Virus record (IMG/VR): IMGVR_UViG_3300007640_000016
Span: 1-37,230 of that record
Source of the DNA: a virus
DNA: 37,230 bases
Strand: one strand, 5' to 3'
Position numbers and translations under genes: made by a program. The first letter of the stretch is position 1. The number at the start of each line of letters is the position of its first letter. This document shows positions 13,082-19,352 of this stretch, one piece after another. Under the pieces are notes generated by a model. It made no database searches. It saw only the letters and a program-made list of their open reading frames with translations, and had not been told where the DNA came from.

Positions 13082-13116
13082 ATCTCAAGTTCCTCCTGTG
13101 TTGGTGGCGTTGGTTG

Positions 13117-13296
13117 TTATCGCGCCCATTTGCGAAACGCCTTTCTAAGCACATACGCCCGCACAAATGACAGGCCGAAAAACATGCCAGTTACTGCTAT
13201 TGAACTGCCTGCGCTGTAGCCAAGAATAAAGAAGGTTGCGGCCCAACTCACTGCAAAGCCTATCAACGCGTTGCTGGTTGCTTCTATGAAATCCAT
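13117..13296 (-). CDS. DUF7220-like small membrane protein
   Basis: 59 residues from the ATG at 13296; an upstream ATG would add 25 poorly patterned residues, so it is not used. Two membrane segments (IGFAVSWAATFFILGYSA and IAVTGMFFGLSFVRAYVL) and a basic end (RKAFRKWAR) match the small two-pass proteins often found in phages of Alphaproteobacteria. Function unknown. The leftward terminator at 13304-13346 lies directly before it, so it is reached by read-through or a separate promoter. Confidence 0.65.
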   Translation of the reverse strand: MDFIEATSNALIGFAVSWAATFFILGYSAGSSIAVTGMFFGLSFVRAYVLRKAFRKWAR

Positions 13297-13303
13297 GTCG
13301 CAC

Positions 13304-13346
13304 CAAAAAAAACGCCCGCCTGCCAAGTTACAAAAGCAGACGAGCG
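13304..13346 (-). terminator. Leftward intrinsic terminator after the regulator gene
   Basis: An 11-base stem with two G-T pairs (GCAGACGAGCG at 13336-13346 with CGCCCGCCTGC at 13313-13323 in plus-strand terms) and eight A on the plus strand (13304-13311), read as a T-tract leftward. It should end the short transcript of the ribbon-helix-helix gene. Leftward early genes lie beyond it, so regulated read-through by the NusG-like factor is conceivable. Confidence 0.75.
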
Positions 13347-13417
13347 TTGGAGTTGGCGCGAAGGGAGGCACGCGCTATGAAACAGAAAGGAAAGCACCGG
13401 AATTGTTGCACACCCAC

Positions 13418-13612
13418 TCACGTTCTGTCAAACCGTTTCGAAGCCCAACCAGCTTCGCGGGCATAACCGCCGGATTCTCTCAGGCCGATCACTCTCAACC
13501 AGGTTGATAGGGACAGGCCGTCCCGATCAGCGGCGACTCTTAATGCAGCCTTTTGTTCGTCCGAAACTCGAACTTGAATCAGGCTGTCTTTGTTTGGTGT
13601 TGTTTTTTTCAT
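13418..13612 (-). CDS. Ribbon-helix-helix transcription regulator
   Basis: 64 residues from the ATG at 13612; upstream in-frame codons lie in the promoter region and are not used. The Arc/CopG-like core is LIQVRVSDEQKAALRVAADRD: one strand (IQVRVS), helix A, then LSLSTWLRVIGLR as helix B. These proteins bind DNA as dimers through paired strands. The inverted ATTACACAC/GTGTGTAAT pair at 13622-13672, next to its own start, is the obvious operator candidate. No clear ribosome-binding site precedes the ATG, so low or leaderless expression is possible. It probably represses itself and the rightward block. Confidence 0.75.
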   Translation of the reverse strand: MKKTTPNKDSLIQVRVSDEQKAALRVAADRDGLSLSTWLRVIGLRESGGYAREAGWASKRFDRT

Positions 13613-13621
13613 AAGCGCAGC

Positions 13622-13672
13622 ATTACACACAATTAAATGACGTTCAACAATTACTTGTCTGACGTGTGTAAT
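13622..13672. promoter_or_regulatory. Inverted operator pair between divergent genes
   Basis: ATTACACAC at 13622-13630 and GTGTGTAAT at 13664-13672 are exact inverted copies 33 bases apart, with CAATTA direct repeats between. They straddle the probable leftward promoter and lie just upstream of the rightward one. Likely operators of the adjacent ribbon-helix-helix protein (inference). Confidence 0.55.
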
Positions 13673-13681
13673 TATTTTGTG

Positions 13682-13709
13682 TTGACAACCGGGGCTGCAA
13701 GCGTATGCT
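13682..13709 (+). promoter_or_regulatory. Rightward sigma70-type promoter
   Basis: A perfect -35 box TTGACA (13682-13687), 16 bases, then TATGCT (13704-13709). It lies 26 bases before the ATG at 13736, which has GGAGAG upstream. It should drive the block to 16497. It is the best promoter match I found in the window. Confidence 0.7.
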
Positions 13710-13735
13710 GGTGGAAGAAAAAAACGGAGAGTGAA

Positions 13736-13999
13736 ATGAAGCACTACAAAACAAGCGGCAGCACATTTGACGACGGCACAATCAGCCTCGAAGGTGCTTT
13801 TGACATACAGGCATTGTCGGTGACTGTCGAATATTCCAGCAACTTCGGGCTTATTGATGACGTGTATATTATCTCCGCAATGCTCGGCGGGCTAAAGGTT
13901 GATCGTGATATGCTTATTATGATTGCTAGCAAGGCAGAGGTTGAAAAACAGGAATTATGGCTCGCTGAAACAATTCAGGACGAATGGGAAATGTCATGA
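13736..13999 (+). CDS. Hypothetical protein, first gene of the recombination block
   Basis: 87 residues from the ATG at 13736 with GGAGAG seven bases upstream; a longer frame from 13637 would run through the promoter and is rejected. Sequence starts MKHYKTSGSTFDDGTISLEG. It has a beta-rich first half and a helical C-terminus (MIASKAEVEKQELWLAETI). Family not recognised. Its stop overlaps the next start (ATGA). Confidence 0.65.
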   Translation: MKHYKTSGSTFDDGTISLEGAFDIQALSVTVEYSSNFGLIDDVYIISAMLGGLKVDRDMLIMIASKAEVEKQELWLAETIQDEWEMS

Positions 14000-14148
14000 A
14001 AACCCCGCAAACAAACTACCGCCCCCCGCAGCCAATTCGCACACTGCGCCCGATAGCATTTGCGCTGGCTGTTGTTATGCTGGCCGTTGTCGGCGCTCAT
14101 ATCTGGGGCGTGGCCATGACTTATATTAACCCATGTGGAGCGTGCTGA
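13996..14148 (+). CDS. Small single-pass membrane protein
   Basis: 50 residues, ATG overlapping the previous stop. A Pro/Arg-rich cytoplasmic start (TNYRPPQPIRTLRPI) leads to one membrane segment (AFALAVVMLAVVGAHIWGVA) and a C-terminus with two Cys (NPCGAC). Function unknown. It was below a 60-residue cutoff. Confidence 0.6.
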   Translation: MKTPQTNYRPPQPIRTLRPIAFALAVVMLAVVGAHIWGVAMTYINPCGAC

Positions 14149-14189
14149 TGGATTATTTCAAAGAAGAAGAAATGAGGAAACTGAAATGA
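14148..14189 (+). CDS. Possible 13-residue coupled peptide before Erf
   Basis: ATG overlaps the previous stop (TGATG), and its own stop overlaps the Erf start (ATGA). It reads MDYFKEEEMRKLK. The double overlap suggests a translational relay rather than a functional peptide. Confidence 0.25.
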   Translation: MDYFKEEEMRKLK

Positions 14190-14911
14190 GTGAAGTTGCA
14201 AAGATTGACGCACCGATGATTTCTATCGATCCTATGGTTTCAATGATAGAACGCGTGGCCTTGGACCCCAACGCCGACATTGAAAAGCTGGAACGTATGC
14301 TGCAAATGAAAGAACGCATGGATAGCGCTGCTGAAATGCGGGCATTTAATGATGCGTTTGCCAAATGTCAGCGGGAGATTCCAACCGTTCTGAGAAACAA
14401 AAGAAACCAACAAACAAATTCAAACTATGCAGACTTGGCCGCAATTGAATCAGCGGTAATGCCAACAGTGAACGCGCACGGGTTTTCAATGCGGTTCTTC
14501 CCGACGGCATCTCCGCTTGAAGGACACTATGGCGTTGACTGCGTTGTGTCACACGAATGTGGCCACACGGAGACACACCACGCCGATATTCCTGCCGACG
14601 CTACGGGAATGAAGGGAACAGCCAATAAGACAGCCACCCACGCATTCGGCTCCACAATGTCTTATGGACGGCGCTATTTGCTCGCAATGATATGGAATAT
14701 TGCAACGTCAGACGATGACGGTAACGGCGGGTCGCAGTCGAAGTCTATAACGTCAGATCAATTCGTTGAACTGCAAAATCTCATTGAGGATAGTGGCGCA
14801 GATTTAGATAAGTTCCTATTAGCTTTCAGGGCCACTTCACTTGAAGAGTTCCCGTTGCAGAAACTCACTCATGCAAAATCTATGCTTGAAAAAAAGGCGG
14901 CAGCTAAATGA
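14186..14911 (+). CDS. erf: ERF-family single-strand annealing protein
   Basis: 241 residues from the ATG at 14186, preceded by GAGGAAAC; an earlier in-frame ATG would lack a good site. The ERF core runs from about residue 40 to 175: AEMRAFNDAFAKCQREIP (50-66), NYADLAAIESAVMP (80-93), GFSMRFFPT, VSHECGHTETH, KTATHAFGSTMSYGRRYLLAMIW (149-170). The C-terminal 60 residues are helical (VELQNLIEDSGADLDKFL). P22 Erf anneals complementary strands and circularises or recombines phage DNA. It is followed with a four-base overlap by an exonuclease, giving a Red-like pair. Confidence 0.9.
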   Translation: MSEVAKIDAPMISIDPMVSMIERVALDPNADIEKLERMLQMKERMDSAAEMRAFNDAFAKCQREIPTVLRNKRNQQTNSNYADLAAIESAVMPTVNAHGFSMRFFPTASPLEGHYGVDCVVSHECGHTETHHADIPADATGMKGTANKTATHAFGSTMSYGRRYLLAMIWNIATSDDDGNGGSQSKSITSDQFVELQNLIEDSGADLDKFLLAFRATSLEEFPLQKLTHAKSMLEKKAAAK

Positions 14912-15525
14912 ATGAACAGGGAACAGAAGATTGGTTCGCAGATCGTCTTGGTAAAGTCACCGCCAGCAGAATTTCGGATGTGATGATGGCCAAAACAACG
15001 GCAGGGTATCAGAATTACCTCGCACAGCTTGTATGCGAGCGCCTGACGGGCATTCCGACTGAAACCTTTACCAGTGCCGCCATGCAGCACGGGACAGACA
15101 CTGAGCCGCAAGCCAGAGCCATGTACGAATTAGAAAGTGGTCTGATCGTGGAGGAAGTTGGTTTTATAGGTCACCCGTTAATCCACAATTCAGGCGCAAG
15201 CCCCGATGGGTTGGTTGGCGATGATGGCCTGGTGGAGATCAAATGCCCGCAGCAGAATAACCACATCAAAACGCTGTTGGGTGCCAATGTGGCGAAGAAT
15301 TACAACCTGCAAATGCACTGGCAAATGGCCTGCACAGAACGCAAGTGGTGTGACTTCGTTTCATTCAACCCAACGCTGCCAATGGAAATGCAGTTGCACA
15401 TTCAGCGCGTGGATTATGACGCTAAACTAGGCGATGACATTGCCGACGCAGTAGGCGCATTTTTGATTGTCGTGGAAGAAACTGTAGCCGATTTGCAGTC
15501 ACGATACATGAAAGAGGCCGCATAA
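14908..15525 (+). CDS. YqaJ-type (lambda exonuclease-like) recombination nuclease
   Basis: 205 residues. PD-(D/E)XK core with Glu66 (HGTDTEPQAR), Asp100 (GASPDGLV), and Glu110 and Lys112 in GLVEIKCPQQ. The helix NYNLQMHWQMACT (131-143) is the usual YqaJ closing helix. It should resect double-strand ends 5' to 3' to give the tails used by Erf. Length is normal. The start overlaps the erf stop (ATGA) and its stop touches the NinB start (TAATG). Confidence 0.9.
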   Translation: MNEQGTEDWFADRLGKVTASRISDVMMAKTTAGYQNYLAQLVCERLTGIPTETFTSAAMQHGTDTEPQARAMYELESGLIVEEVGFIGHPLIHNSGASPDGLVGDDGLVEIKCPQQNNHIKTLLGANVAKNYNLQMHWQMACTERKWCDFVSFNPTLPMEMQLHIQRVDYDAKLGDDIADAVGAFLIVVEETVADLQSRYMKEAA

Positions 15526-15923
15526 TGGGCCGCGCCGTTCTCACACTGAAGGGCCAGTTTGAACGCGCCCGCGCCAGGTCTTGGATCGACAAGGCACCAT
15601 ATGGAACGCGTGTGTCATTCGCTGGCCCGCAACGCAGTCTTGATCAGAATGCTAAAATGTGGGCCATGCTCACGGATATAAGTTTGCAAGTATTAAAAGG
15701 AATCGACACCGAAAAATTAAAGGCGGGCGCCATGAATGCGCTTGGCCTTGAAACTGAAGATATAATGAACCCGTTCACGGGCAGAACGATGGACTACGGC
15801 AAATCATCGTCGCAACTTTCAGTTTCTGAAATGGCTGATCTGATAACGTTAATTCAGGCTTGGGGTGACACAAATGGCGTCGTCTGGTCTGAGCCACAAC
15901 CAACTGAGGAAACGAGAAAATGA
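15525..15923 (+). CDS. ninB: NinB-family recombination protein
   Basis: 132 residues. The NinB/Orf family pattern is present: RARSWIDKAPYGTRVSF near 15-33, RSLDQNAKMWAMLTDISLQVLKG at 37-59, and MADLITLIQAWGDTNGVVW at the C-terminus. Lambda NinB (Orf) binds single-stranded DNA and helps load annealing proteins onto SSB-covered DNA. A role with Erf and the exonuclease fits. The family usually has about 140-150 residues, so this is slightly short but complete. Confidence 0.8.
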   Translation: MGRAVLTLKGQFERARARSWIDKAPYGTRVSFAGPQRSLDQNAKMWAMLTDISLQVLKGIDTEKLKAGAMNALGLETEDIMNPFTGRTMDYGKSSSQLSVSEMADLITLIQAWGDTNGVVWSEPQPTEETRK

Positions 15924-16147
15924 TGCCAACATTCAAGGGATACGACGAATGGAAACTGCGGGGGCCAGACGAAGACCGCCCAGAACCCGAATACAAGGAT
16001 TGCGAAGACTGCGTTGATGGTATCGCAACAGATGCGGGTGGCTCTTACACATGCGAGGAGTGCGGTGGATCAGGAGAAATAGAAGTCACGCAGGAAGAAC
16101 CCGACGGCGATTACGAATATGAACGTCGTCTGGATGAGAAATTGTAA
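15920..16147 (+). CDS. Small DnaJ-type zinc-finger protein
   Basis: 75 residues, very acidic. Two Cys pairs (C28, C31 and C45, C48) with CGGSG after the second pair resemble half of the DnaJ zinc-binding repeat (CxxCxGxG). No J-domain is present. Such small proteins are common in phage recombination or lysis regions and may hold a protein fold or act as redox/zinc modules; the role is not established. Starts on the ninB stop (ATGA). Confidence 0.6.
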   Translation: MMPTFKGYDEWKLRGPDEDRPEPEYKDCEDCVDGIATDAGGSYTCEECGGSGEIEVTQEEPDGDYEYERRLDEKL

Positions 16148-16497
16148 TGACACGCCGCACTGAGTTCACACGCACAACCAAACTGGCCGCTTGGAATGCT
16201 TCCGGTGGCAAGTGCGCAGATTGCGAGCGTGAAATAAGCCCCGGCACAGGCCCGGAATATGATCACGCCATTCCATGCGAATTAGGCGGTGACAACTCGC
16301 TGGGAAACTGTGTGGTTCTCTGTATAGCCTGCCACAAGGCAAAGACTGCCAAACTGGACATGCCTGCCATTGTAAAGACACGCAGCGTTCAGGCGGGCTA
16401 TGTGAACGCAAAGACACGAAGAAACCCGCTGCCTGGTTCTAAAGGATCAGGATTTCGCAAAAAAATGGACGGAACTGTATTGTGGGTTAAGGAGTAA
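16147..16497 (+). CDS. HNH endonuclease
   Basis: 116 residues. The zinc-bound beta-beta-alpha-metal nuclease is complete: C23xxC26, YDHAIPCELGGDNSLGNCVV with Asp39 and His40 and Asn54, then C59xxC62H63 and the helix AKTAKLDMPAIVKT. The C-terminal GSKGSGFRKKMDGT end is conserved among HNH proteins of phages of Alphaproteobacteria. May assist packaging initiation, recombination or host DNA breakdown. It is the last gene of the rightward block. A weak stem (16489-16494 with 16508-16513) follows. The gene ends inside the convergent membrane-protein gene. Confidence 0.8.
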   Translation: MTRRTEFTRTTKLAAWNASGGKCADCEREISPGTGPEYDHAIPCELGGDNSLGNCVVLCIACHKAKTAKLDMPAIVKTRSVQAGYVNAKTRRNPLPGSKGSGFRKKMDGTVLWVKE

Positions 16498-16714
16498 TAT
16501 CTTTCGGCTCCTTGGATTTTATCGACTTTCGCCACAGTCCGCGCGGCATATAATACAACCAAGCACCCACCACGCCCCCGCCTATCAGCAAATAAATTAA
16601 CATGGCACGGGAAAATGCATCTCGAAATCCCCAAAATAGATCAAGTGCAATGAACGCGCCGATCAGGACGGGCAGAAGCGCACCAAATAAAATAAAATAA
16701 ATCAACCTAAGCAT
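16487..16714 (-). CDS. Small two-pass membrane protein
   Basis: 75 residues with an AAGGAGG site eight bases before the ATG at 16714. Two hydrophobic segments (LIYFILFGALLPVLIGAFIAL and MLIYLLIGGGVVGAWLYYM) and a basic C-terminus (RKSIKSKEPKD). It runs opposite to the HNH gene and overlaps its last 11 bases. It lies beyond the leftward terminator of the lysis operon, so expression may depend on read-through or its own promoter, which I did not find. A holin-type role is possible but not supported by family. From 16714 to 16824 I see no other convincing gene. Confidence 0.6.
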   Translation of the reverse strand: MLRLIYFILFGALLPVLIGAFIALDLFWGFRDAFSRAMLIYLLIGGGVVGAWLYYMPRGLWRKSIKSKEPKDITP

Positions 16715-16823
16715 CTAACTGCCCTCCTTGTCTGCTATGCGCTTCGCATTCAGCAGAGCCATTGTTTGCGACGACTGTTACCGCAAGATGATGGGCCTGC
16801 CGACGATTCAATAATTATCTCAC

Positions 16824-16856
16824 AAAAAAGCCCGCCAGCGAATGAACGCGGCGGGC
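16824..16856 (-). terminator. Leftward terminator ending the late/lysis operon
   Basis: In the leftward direction GCCCGCC and GGCGGGC pair (16850-16856 with 16830-16836) around a 13-base loop and are followed by six T (plus-strand A run 16824-16829). It lies 33 bases after the o-spanin stop and should end the long late transcript. Confidence 0.85.
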
Positions 16857-16889
16857 GCAATGAAACAACTTAGATGGACACCAGAACCT

Positions 16890-17111
16890 TCACGGGACCA
16901 GCTTGGAAAACTCAGGGCAGGCTAATTCGAAATCAACATAGCCTGCCTGAATTTCGTTCTGTGTTTGCTGGGTGTCTGCCCGTGAACGTGTCGGCAGGCT
17001 CTCGCCCCATATCCGGCAAAGAGTGGCCTCAGTCGCGGAACCCAGCGTCATCATGCTTTCGCAACCTGTCAGCACGATTGTCGCGAACACGATTTTCAAT
17101 ATCACGGGCAT
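16890..17111 (-). CDS. Rz1-like outer-membrane spanin lipoprotein
   Basis: 73 residues. A lipoprotein signal (MPVILKIVFATIVLTGC) has the LTGC lipobox with Cys16 as the acylated residue. The mature part contains the GESLPTRSRADTQQTQNEI segment typical of o-spanins in phages of Alphaproteobacteria. It pairs with the i-spanin whose gene overlaps its 5' end by 83 bases in another frame, the classic Rz/Rz1 overlap. The two proteins bridge the periplasm and fuse inner and outer membranes at lysis. A terminator follows. Confidence 0.8.
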   Translation of the reverse strand: MPVILKIVFATIVLTGCESMMTLGSATEATLCRIWGESLPTRSRADTQQTQNEIQAGYVDFELACPEFSKLVP

Positions 17112-17226
17112 TTTCCAAGTCCTCGATTTTGTTCTTCTGGTTTGCTAGTTTCTTGCCAGTCAACCGTTCTCTGACAAGCCCGATTGCCATTGTGAAAAAC
17201 GCAGCAATTCCGGCCCAGAATTTCAT
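17029..17226 (-). CDS. Rz-like inner-membrane spanin
   Basis: 65 residues from the ATG at 17226, preceded by AAGGAAG; a longer start at 17241 adds five residues. One N-terminal membrane segment (FWAGIAAFFTMAIGLV) anchors a charged coiled coil (QKNKIEDLENARDIENRVRDNRADRLRKHD), as in Rz-type i-spanins. The last third of the gene is shared with the o-spanin in a different frame. Its first bases overlap the preceding gene by four. Short for Rz (about 150 in lambda), but small i-spanins are usual in this phage group. Confidence 0.75.
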   Translation of the reverse strand: MKFWAGIAAFFTMAIGLVRERLTGKKLANQKNKIEDLENARDIENRVRDNRADRLRKHDDAGFRD

Positions 17227-17426
17227 GCGCTTCCTTTCCACATTGGCGTGTCAGTGATTGAACGCAAATACATGTTGATCGCGTTCATACCCACAGCGTA
17301 GGCGAGATACCCGCCCGGTGGCAAAATGCCCTGCGCTTCCGTCAGGAACATCAACGCCGCGTCGGTGATAGGCAGCACAGCGCCCACGCCGTTGACGATC
17401 AGCGTTCTCTTGCCCTTGAGTGTCAT
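17223..17426 (-). CDS. Small membrane protein of the lysis cassette
   Basis: 67 residues from the ATG at 17426, overlapping the previous stop (ATGA). Sequence MTLKGKRTLIVNGVGAVLPI is followed by a hydrophobic stretch (LAYAVGMNAINMYLRSIT) and a TPMWKGSA end. Proteins of this pattern stand between holin and spanin in phages of Alphaproteobacteria. A second holin or antiholin is a reasonable guess. One or two membrane segments can be drawn. Confidence 0.6.
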   Translation of the reverse strand: MTLKGKRTLIVNGVGAVLPITDAALMFLTEAQGILPPGGYLAYAVGMNAINMYLRSITDTPMWKGSA

Positions 17427-17593
17427 AATGCACCCAACAAGGCTTGCAGCCATTCAGTACCCGCCGTGAGGATGTACAGGACGGCAGCGACGACGTAGCC
17501 AGCCACGGTGGCCAGTTTGCTCTCTTTGCCGCTCCTGTGGATCAGGAAGGCGGCACCGATGATGAAGGCGATAATTACGATAATGTCAGTCAT
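17423..17593 (-). CDS. Holin-like small two-pass membrane protein
   Basis: 56 residues from the ATG at 17593, with AAAGGAG correctly placed; longer in-frame starts lie inside the endolysin gene. Two membrane segments (IIVIIAFIIGAAFLI and AGYVVAAVLYILTAG) with a charged loop (HRSGKESK) between them match a small class II-like holin, which would open the inner membrane for the endolysin encoded next. The overlap with the endolysin stop is four bases. Confidence 0.65.
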   Translation of the reverse strand: MTDIIVIIAFIIGAAFLIHRSGKESKLATVAGYVVAAVLYILTAGTEWLQALLGAL

Positions 17594-18120
17594 TTCTTTG
17601 CTCCTTTGAAAAGTTTCGCTAAGATGTCCATGACTATGGCCCACAACCCCCCGTTTTTTGCCCCGCCACTGGCCTTCGTGGGTGTTTGGGCAGCACGGCG
17701 CACCGCAAGCAGCCTGTCGGCGCGGTAGGGCTTGTCAGAAACCTTGTTGCCTTGGTTGCCGCCGCGAACAACGATAGTGCCGCGATCAGGCTTGACGTAG
17801 AATGCCACATGCCCCTGCCAGCCGTCTTTATCCCCCCGCCAGAATACGCACACATCGCCGGGGATGGCGTCATCGATGTCAACTGGATCGCCCCAGTCCA
17901 GATAGGAACGGGCGTTTAGTTTTCCGGTTCCCTGCACGCCGATAGAGGCCAGCACAGAACCAACGAAAGCAGCGCACCAAGGCGTTTCGTCGTCATTCAC
18001 CCAGTCATTGCCAGTGGCGGCGAACATTTTCAGCACAGCCGGGTTGTGTTTAGCCCCTGGCCATTCTTCAAGGCCGAGCATTTTGCCCGCTGCTTCAAAT
18101 GATGCTTTGCTTAAATTCAT
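17590..18120 (-). CDS. Endolysin, TIGR02594/NlpC-P60-like peptidase
   Basis: 176 residues. The family pattern is clear: KHNPAVLKMF, DDETPWCAAFVGSVL with catalytic Cys49, TGKLNARSYLDWGD (65-78), PGDVCVFWRG, GHVAFY with His104, and RGGNQGN with Asn122. The expected activity is cleavage of peptidoglycan stem peptides. A C-terminal amphipathic/hydrophobic helix (GLWAIVMDILAKLFKGAKK) after a Gly/Lys linker may help it reach or disturb the membrane. No signal peptide, so it needs a holin. It is in one operon with holin and spanins. Confidence 0.85.
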   Translation of the reverse strand: MNLSKASFEAAGKMLGLEEWPGAKHNPAVLKMFAATGNDWVNDDETPWCAAFVGSVLASIGVQGTGKLNARSYLDWGDPVDIDDAIPGDVCVFWRGDKDGWQGHVAFYVKPDRGTIVVRGGNQGNKVSDKPYRADRLLAVRRAAQTPTKASGGAKNGGLWAIVMDILAKLFKGAKK

Positions 18121-18773
18121 TTGGTTCCCTTCAGGCTTTCAATCTCGCGCTTCAAAGACCGCGTTTCTCCGATCAGATTTTCAATGACTTGGCGCTGAAT
18201 GTTCTGTTCAAACTCGATCTGCATTTCCTCTTTGTTATCAAGCACATTGAAAACCGGGGAAGTTACCTCGACATATTTTGTGAAAAACGGCACCGCATCC
18301 ACCTCAAATGTAGTGACAAGCACATAAGGGCCGGGTTTAAGCGCCGGGGTGGTATCACACGCCCCGCCTGTCCACCAAGCCAGCGTGAGCGGATCGGGCA
18401 GGCTGGATCGCGGATCATACGCAATGTCGCTACCGCCAGCACACACCACCGAGCGATCAGGCATACTTCTGACAGAGGTGTAATATTCTCCTTGAAACGC
18501 CCTGTGAATAGTTCGATCAACCGACATGTGAATGTTGCCTGCTGTGCCGTCCAAAACAGTTACCGATTTGATTTCGTACCAAATGCTCGCGGGTAGCAGG
18601 TACATCACCAAAACAACCGGCACGACGACAAGCCATATCACCCATGACGCGAAGTTTTCAGACTTTCGCGCCCCCGCCTTTATCGCATCCCGAGCATTGC
18701 CAGCACCCAAATTCGCACCGGCTCCACCAGCGCGAACACGCCCAGCAGGGCCACTAGTGTTCTCTGTAACCAT
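18117..18773 (-). CDS. Single-pass membrane protein with periplasmic domain
   Basis: 218 residues, AGGAGG before the ATG at 18773. A Gly/Ala-rich cytoplasmic start, one membrane segment (WVIWLVVVPVVLVMYLL, about 44-60), a beta-rich outside domain with four Cys-containing stretches (VVCAGG, GGACDTT), and a C-terminal coiled coil (MQIEFEQNIQRQVIENLIGETRSLKREIESL). It sits between spike genes and the endolysin. Family not recognised. A role in lysis timing or superinfection exclusion is a guess. Confidence 0.6.
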   Translation of the reverse strand: MVTENTSGPAGRVRAGGAGANLGAGNARDAIKAGARKSENFASWVIWLVVVPVVLVMYLLPASIWYEIKSVTVLDGTAGNIHMSVDRTIHRAFQGEYYTSVRSMPDRSVVCAGGSDIAYDPRSSLPDPLTLAWWTGGACDTTPALKPGPYVLVTTFEVDAVPFFTKYVEVTSPVFNVLDNKEEMQIEFEQNIQRQVIENLIGETRSLKREIESLKGTK

Positions 18774-18925
18774 TTACTCAGTCCTCCTAGAACTTTGATA
18801 TTGCCAATAAAAACGGCCCAGCCCGCCAATCCGTCAGTAGCGTGTCTGGATACATCCCGAGCGGCGAGAGACTGAGAGAACTGGTTCAACATTCTCTTTT
18901 GTTTAGCGTCGTCAGATTCATTCAT
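18680..18925 (-). CDS. Possible holin-like protein overlapping the membrane-protein gene
   Basis: 81 residues with GGGAG upstream of the ATG at 18925. A charged helix (MNESDDAKQKRMLNQFSQSLAARD) precedes two hydrophobic segments (LAGWAVFIGNIKVL and TLVALLGVFALVEPVRIWVLAML). It overlaps the following gene by 94 bases in another frame; both have good ribosome-binding sites, so both may be real. Membrane role in lysis is inferred. Confidence 0.5.
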   Translation of the reverse strand: MNESDDAKQKRMLNQFSQSLAARDVSRHATDGLAGWAVFIGNIKVLGGLSKWLQRTLVALLGVFALVEPVRIWVLAMLGMR

Positions 18926-18946
18926 GTCGGTACAACTCCCAGTTTT

Positions 18947-19321
18947 TCACACGCTATACGGTAGCACCTCAAAAGTCACCGAAATATCCTGATCGTCAGT
19001 AGCCTCGATAAACGTCAGCAGATCAGAACTTGTCAGGGTTGCCGTGTAAGTACCGGGTGCGAGGCTAACTGTATCGTTTGGTCCCTGCCCATCTAGGGCT
19101 GCGTTGAACTCAGCTTGGGTGGTGACCTGGTGCGCAACACCTGATGGTTGCGGGTCTGTCGCGCTGGGTGCAACAGGTTCACCCGCGTTCCAGAACACCT
19201 CCGAGAACCGTTCAGTCTGCTCATCCACCATAACAGCGAAGACTTGTGTACCATCTACGTTGCTTATCCGTGTGATGCGAGTACCACCACCAACCCGTCC
19301 ACCGTTTCTGTATCTAAACAT
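18947..19321 (-). CDS. Tail-associated hypothetical protein
   Basis: 124 residues. N-terminus basic and Gly-rich (MFRYRNGGRVGGGTRI), then beta-rich sequence with many Thr and Val (TVSLAPGTYTATLTSSDLLTF). It lies downstream of the spike gene on the same strand. It looks like a small receptor-binding or spike-capping protein, but the family is not recognised. Confidence 0.55.
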   Translation of the reverse strand: MFRYRNGGRVGGGTRITRISNVDGTQVFAVMVDEQTERFSEVFWNAGEPVAPSATDPQPSGVAHQVTTQAEFNAALDGQGPNDTVSLAPGTYTATLTSSDLLTFIEATDDQDISVTFEVLPYSV

Positions 19322-19352
19322 TATGTACTGTTCGTTCCTTTGGTTGAGTTGG

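Noticed and set aside
13637-13735. Longer start for the 87-residue gene
   Set aside because: It would translate through the TTGACA promoter; the ATG at 13736 has GGAGAG upstream.
13613-13744. Longer start (108 residues) for the ribbon-helix-helix protein
   Set aside because: The extra 44 residues cross the operator region and do not resemble the family.
16737-16814. 25-residue plus-strand ORF with a CDDC motif
   Set aside because: No ribosome-binding site and the frame is very short; the motif alone is not enough.
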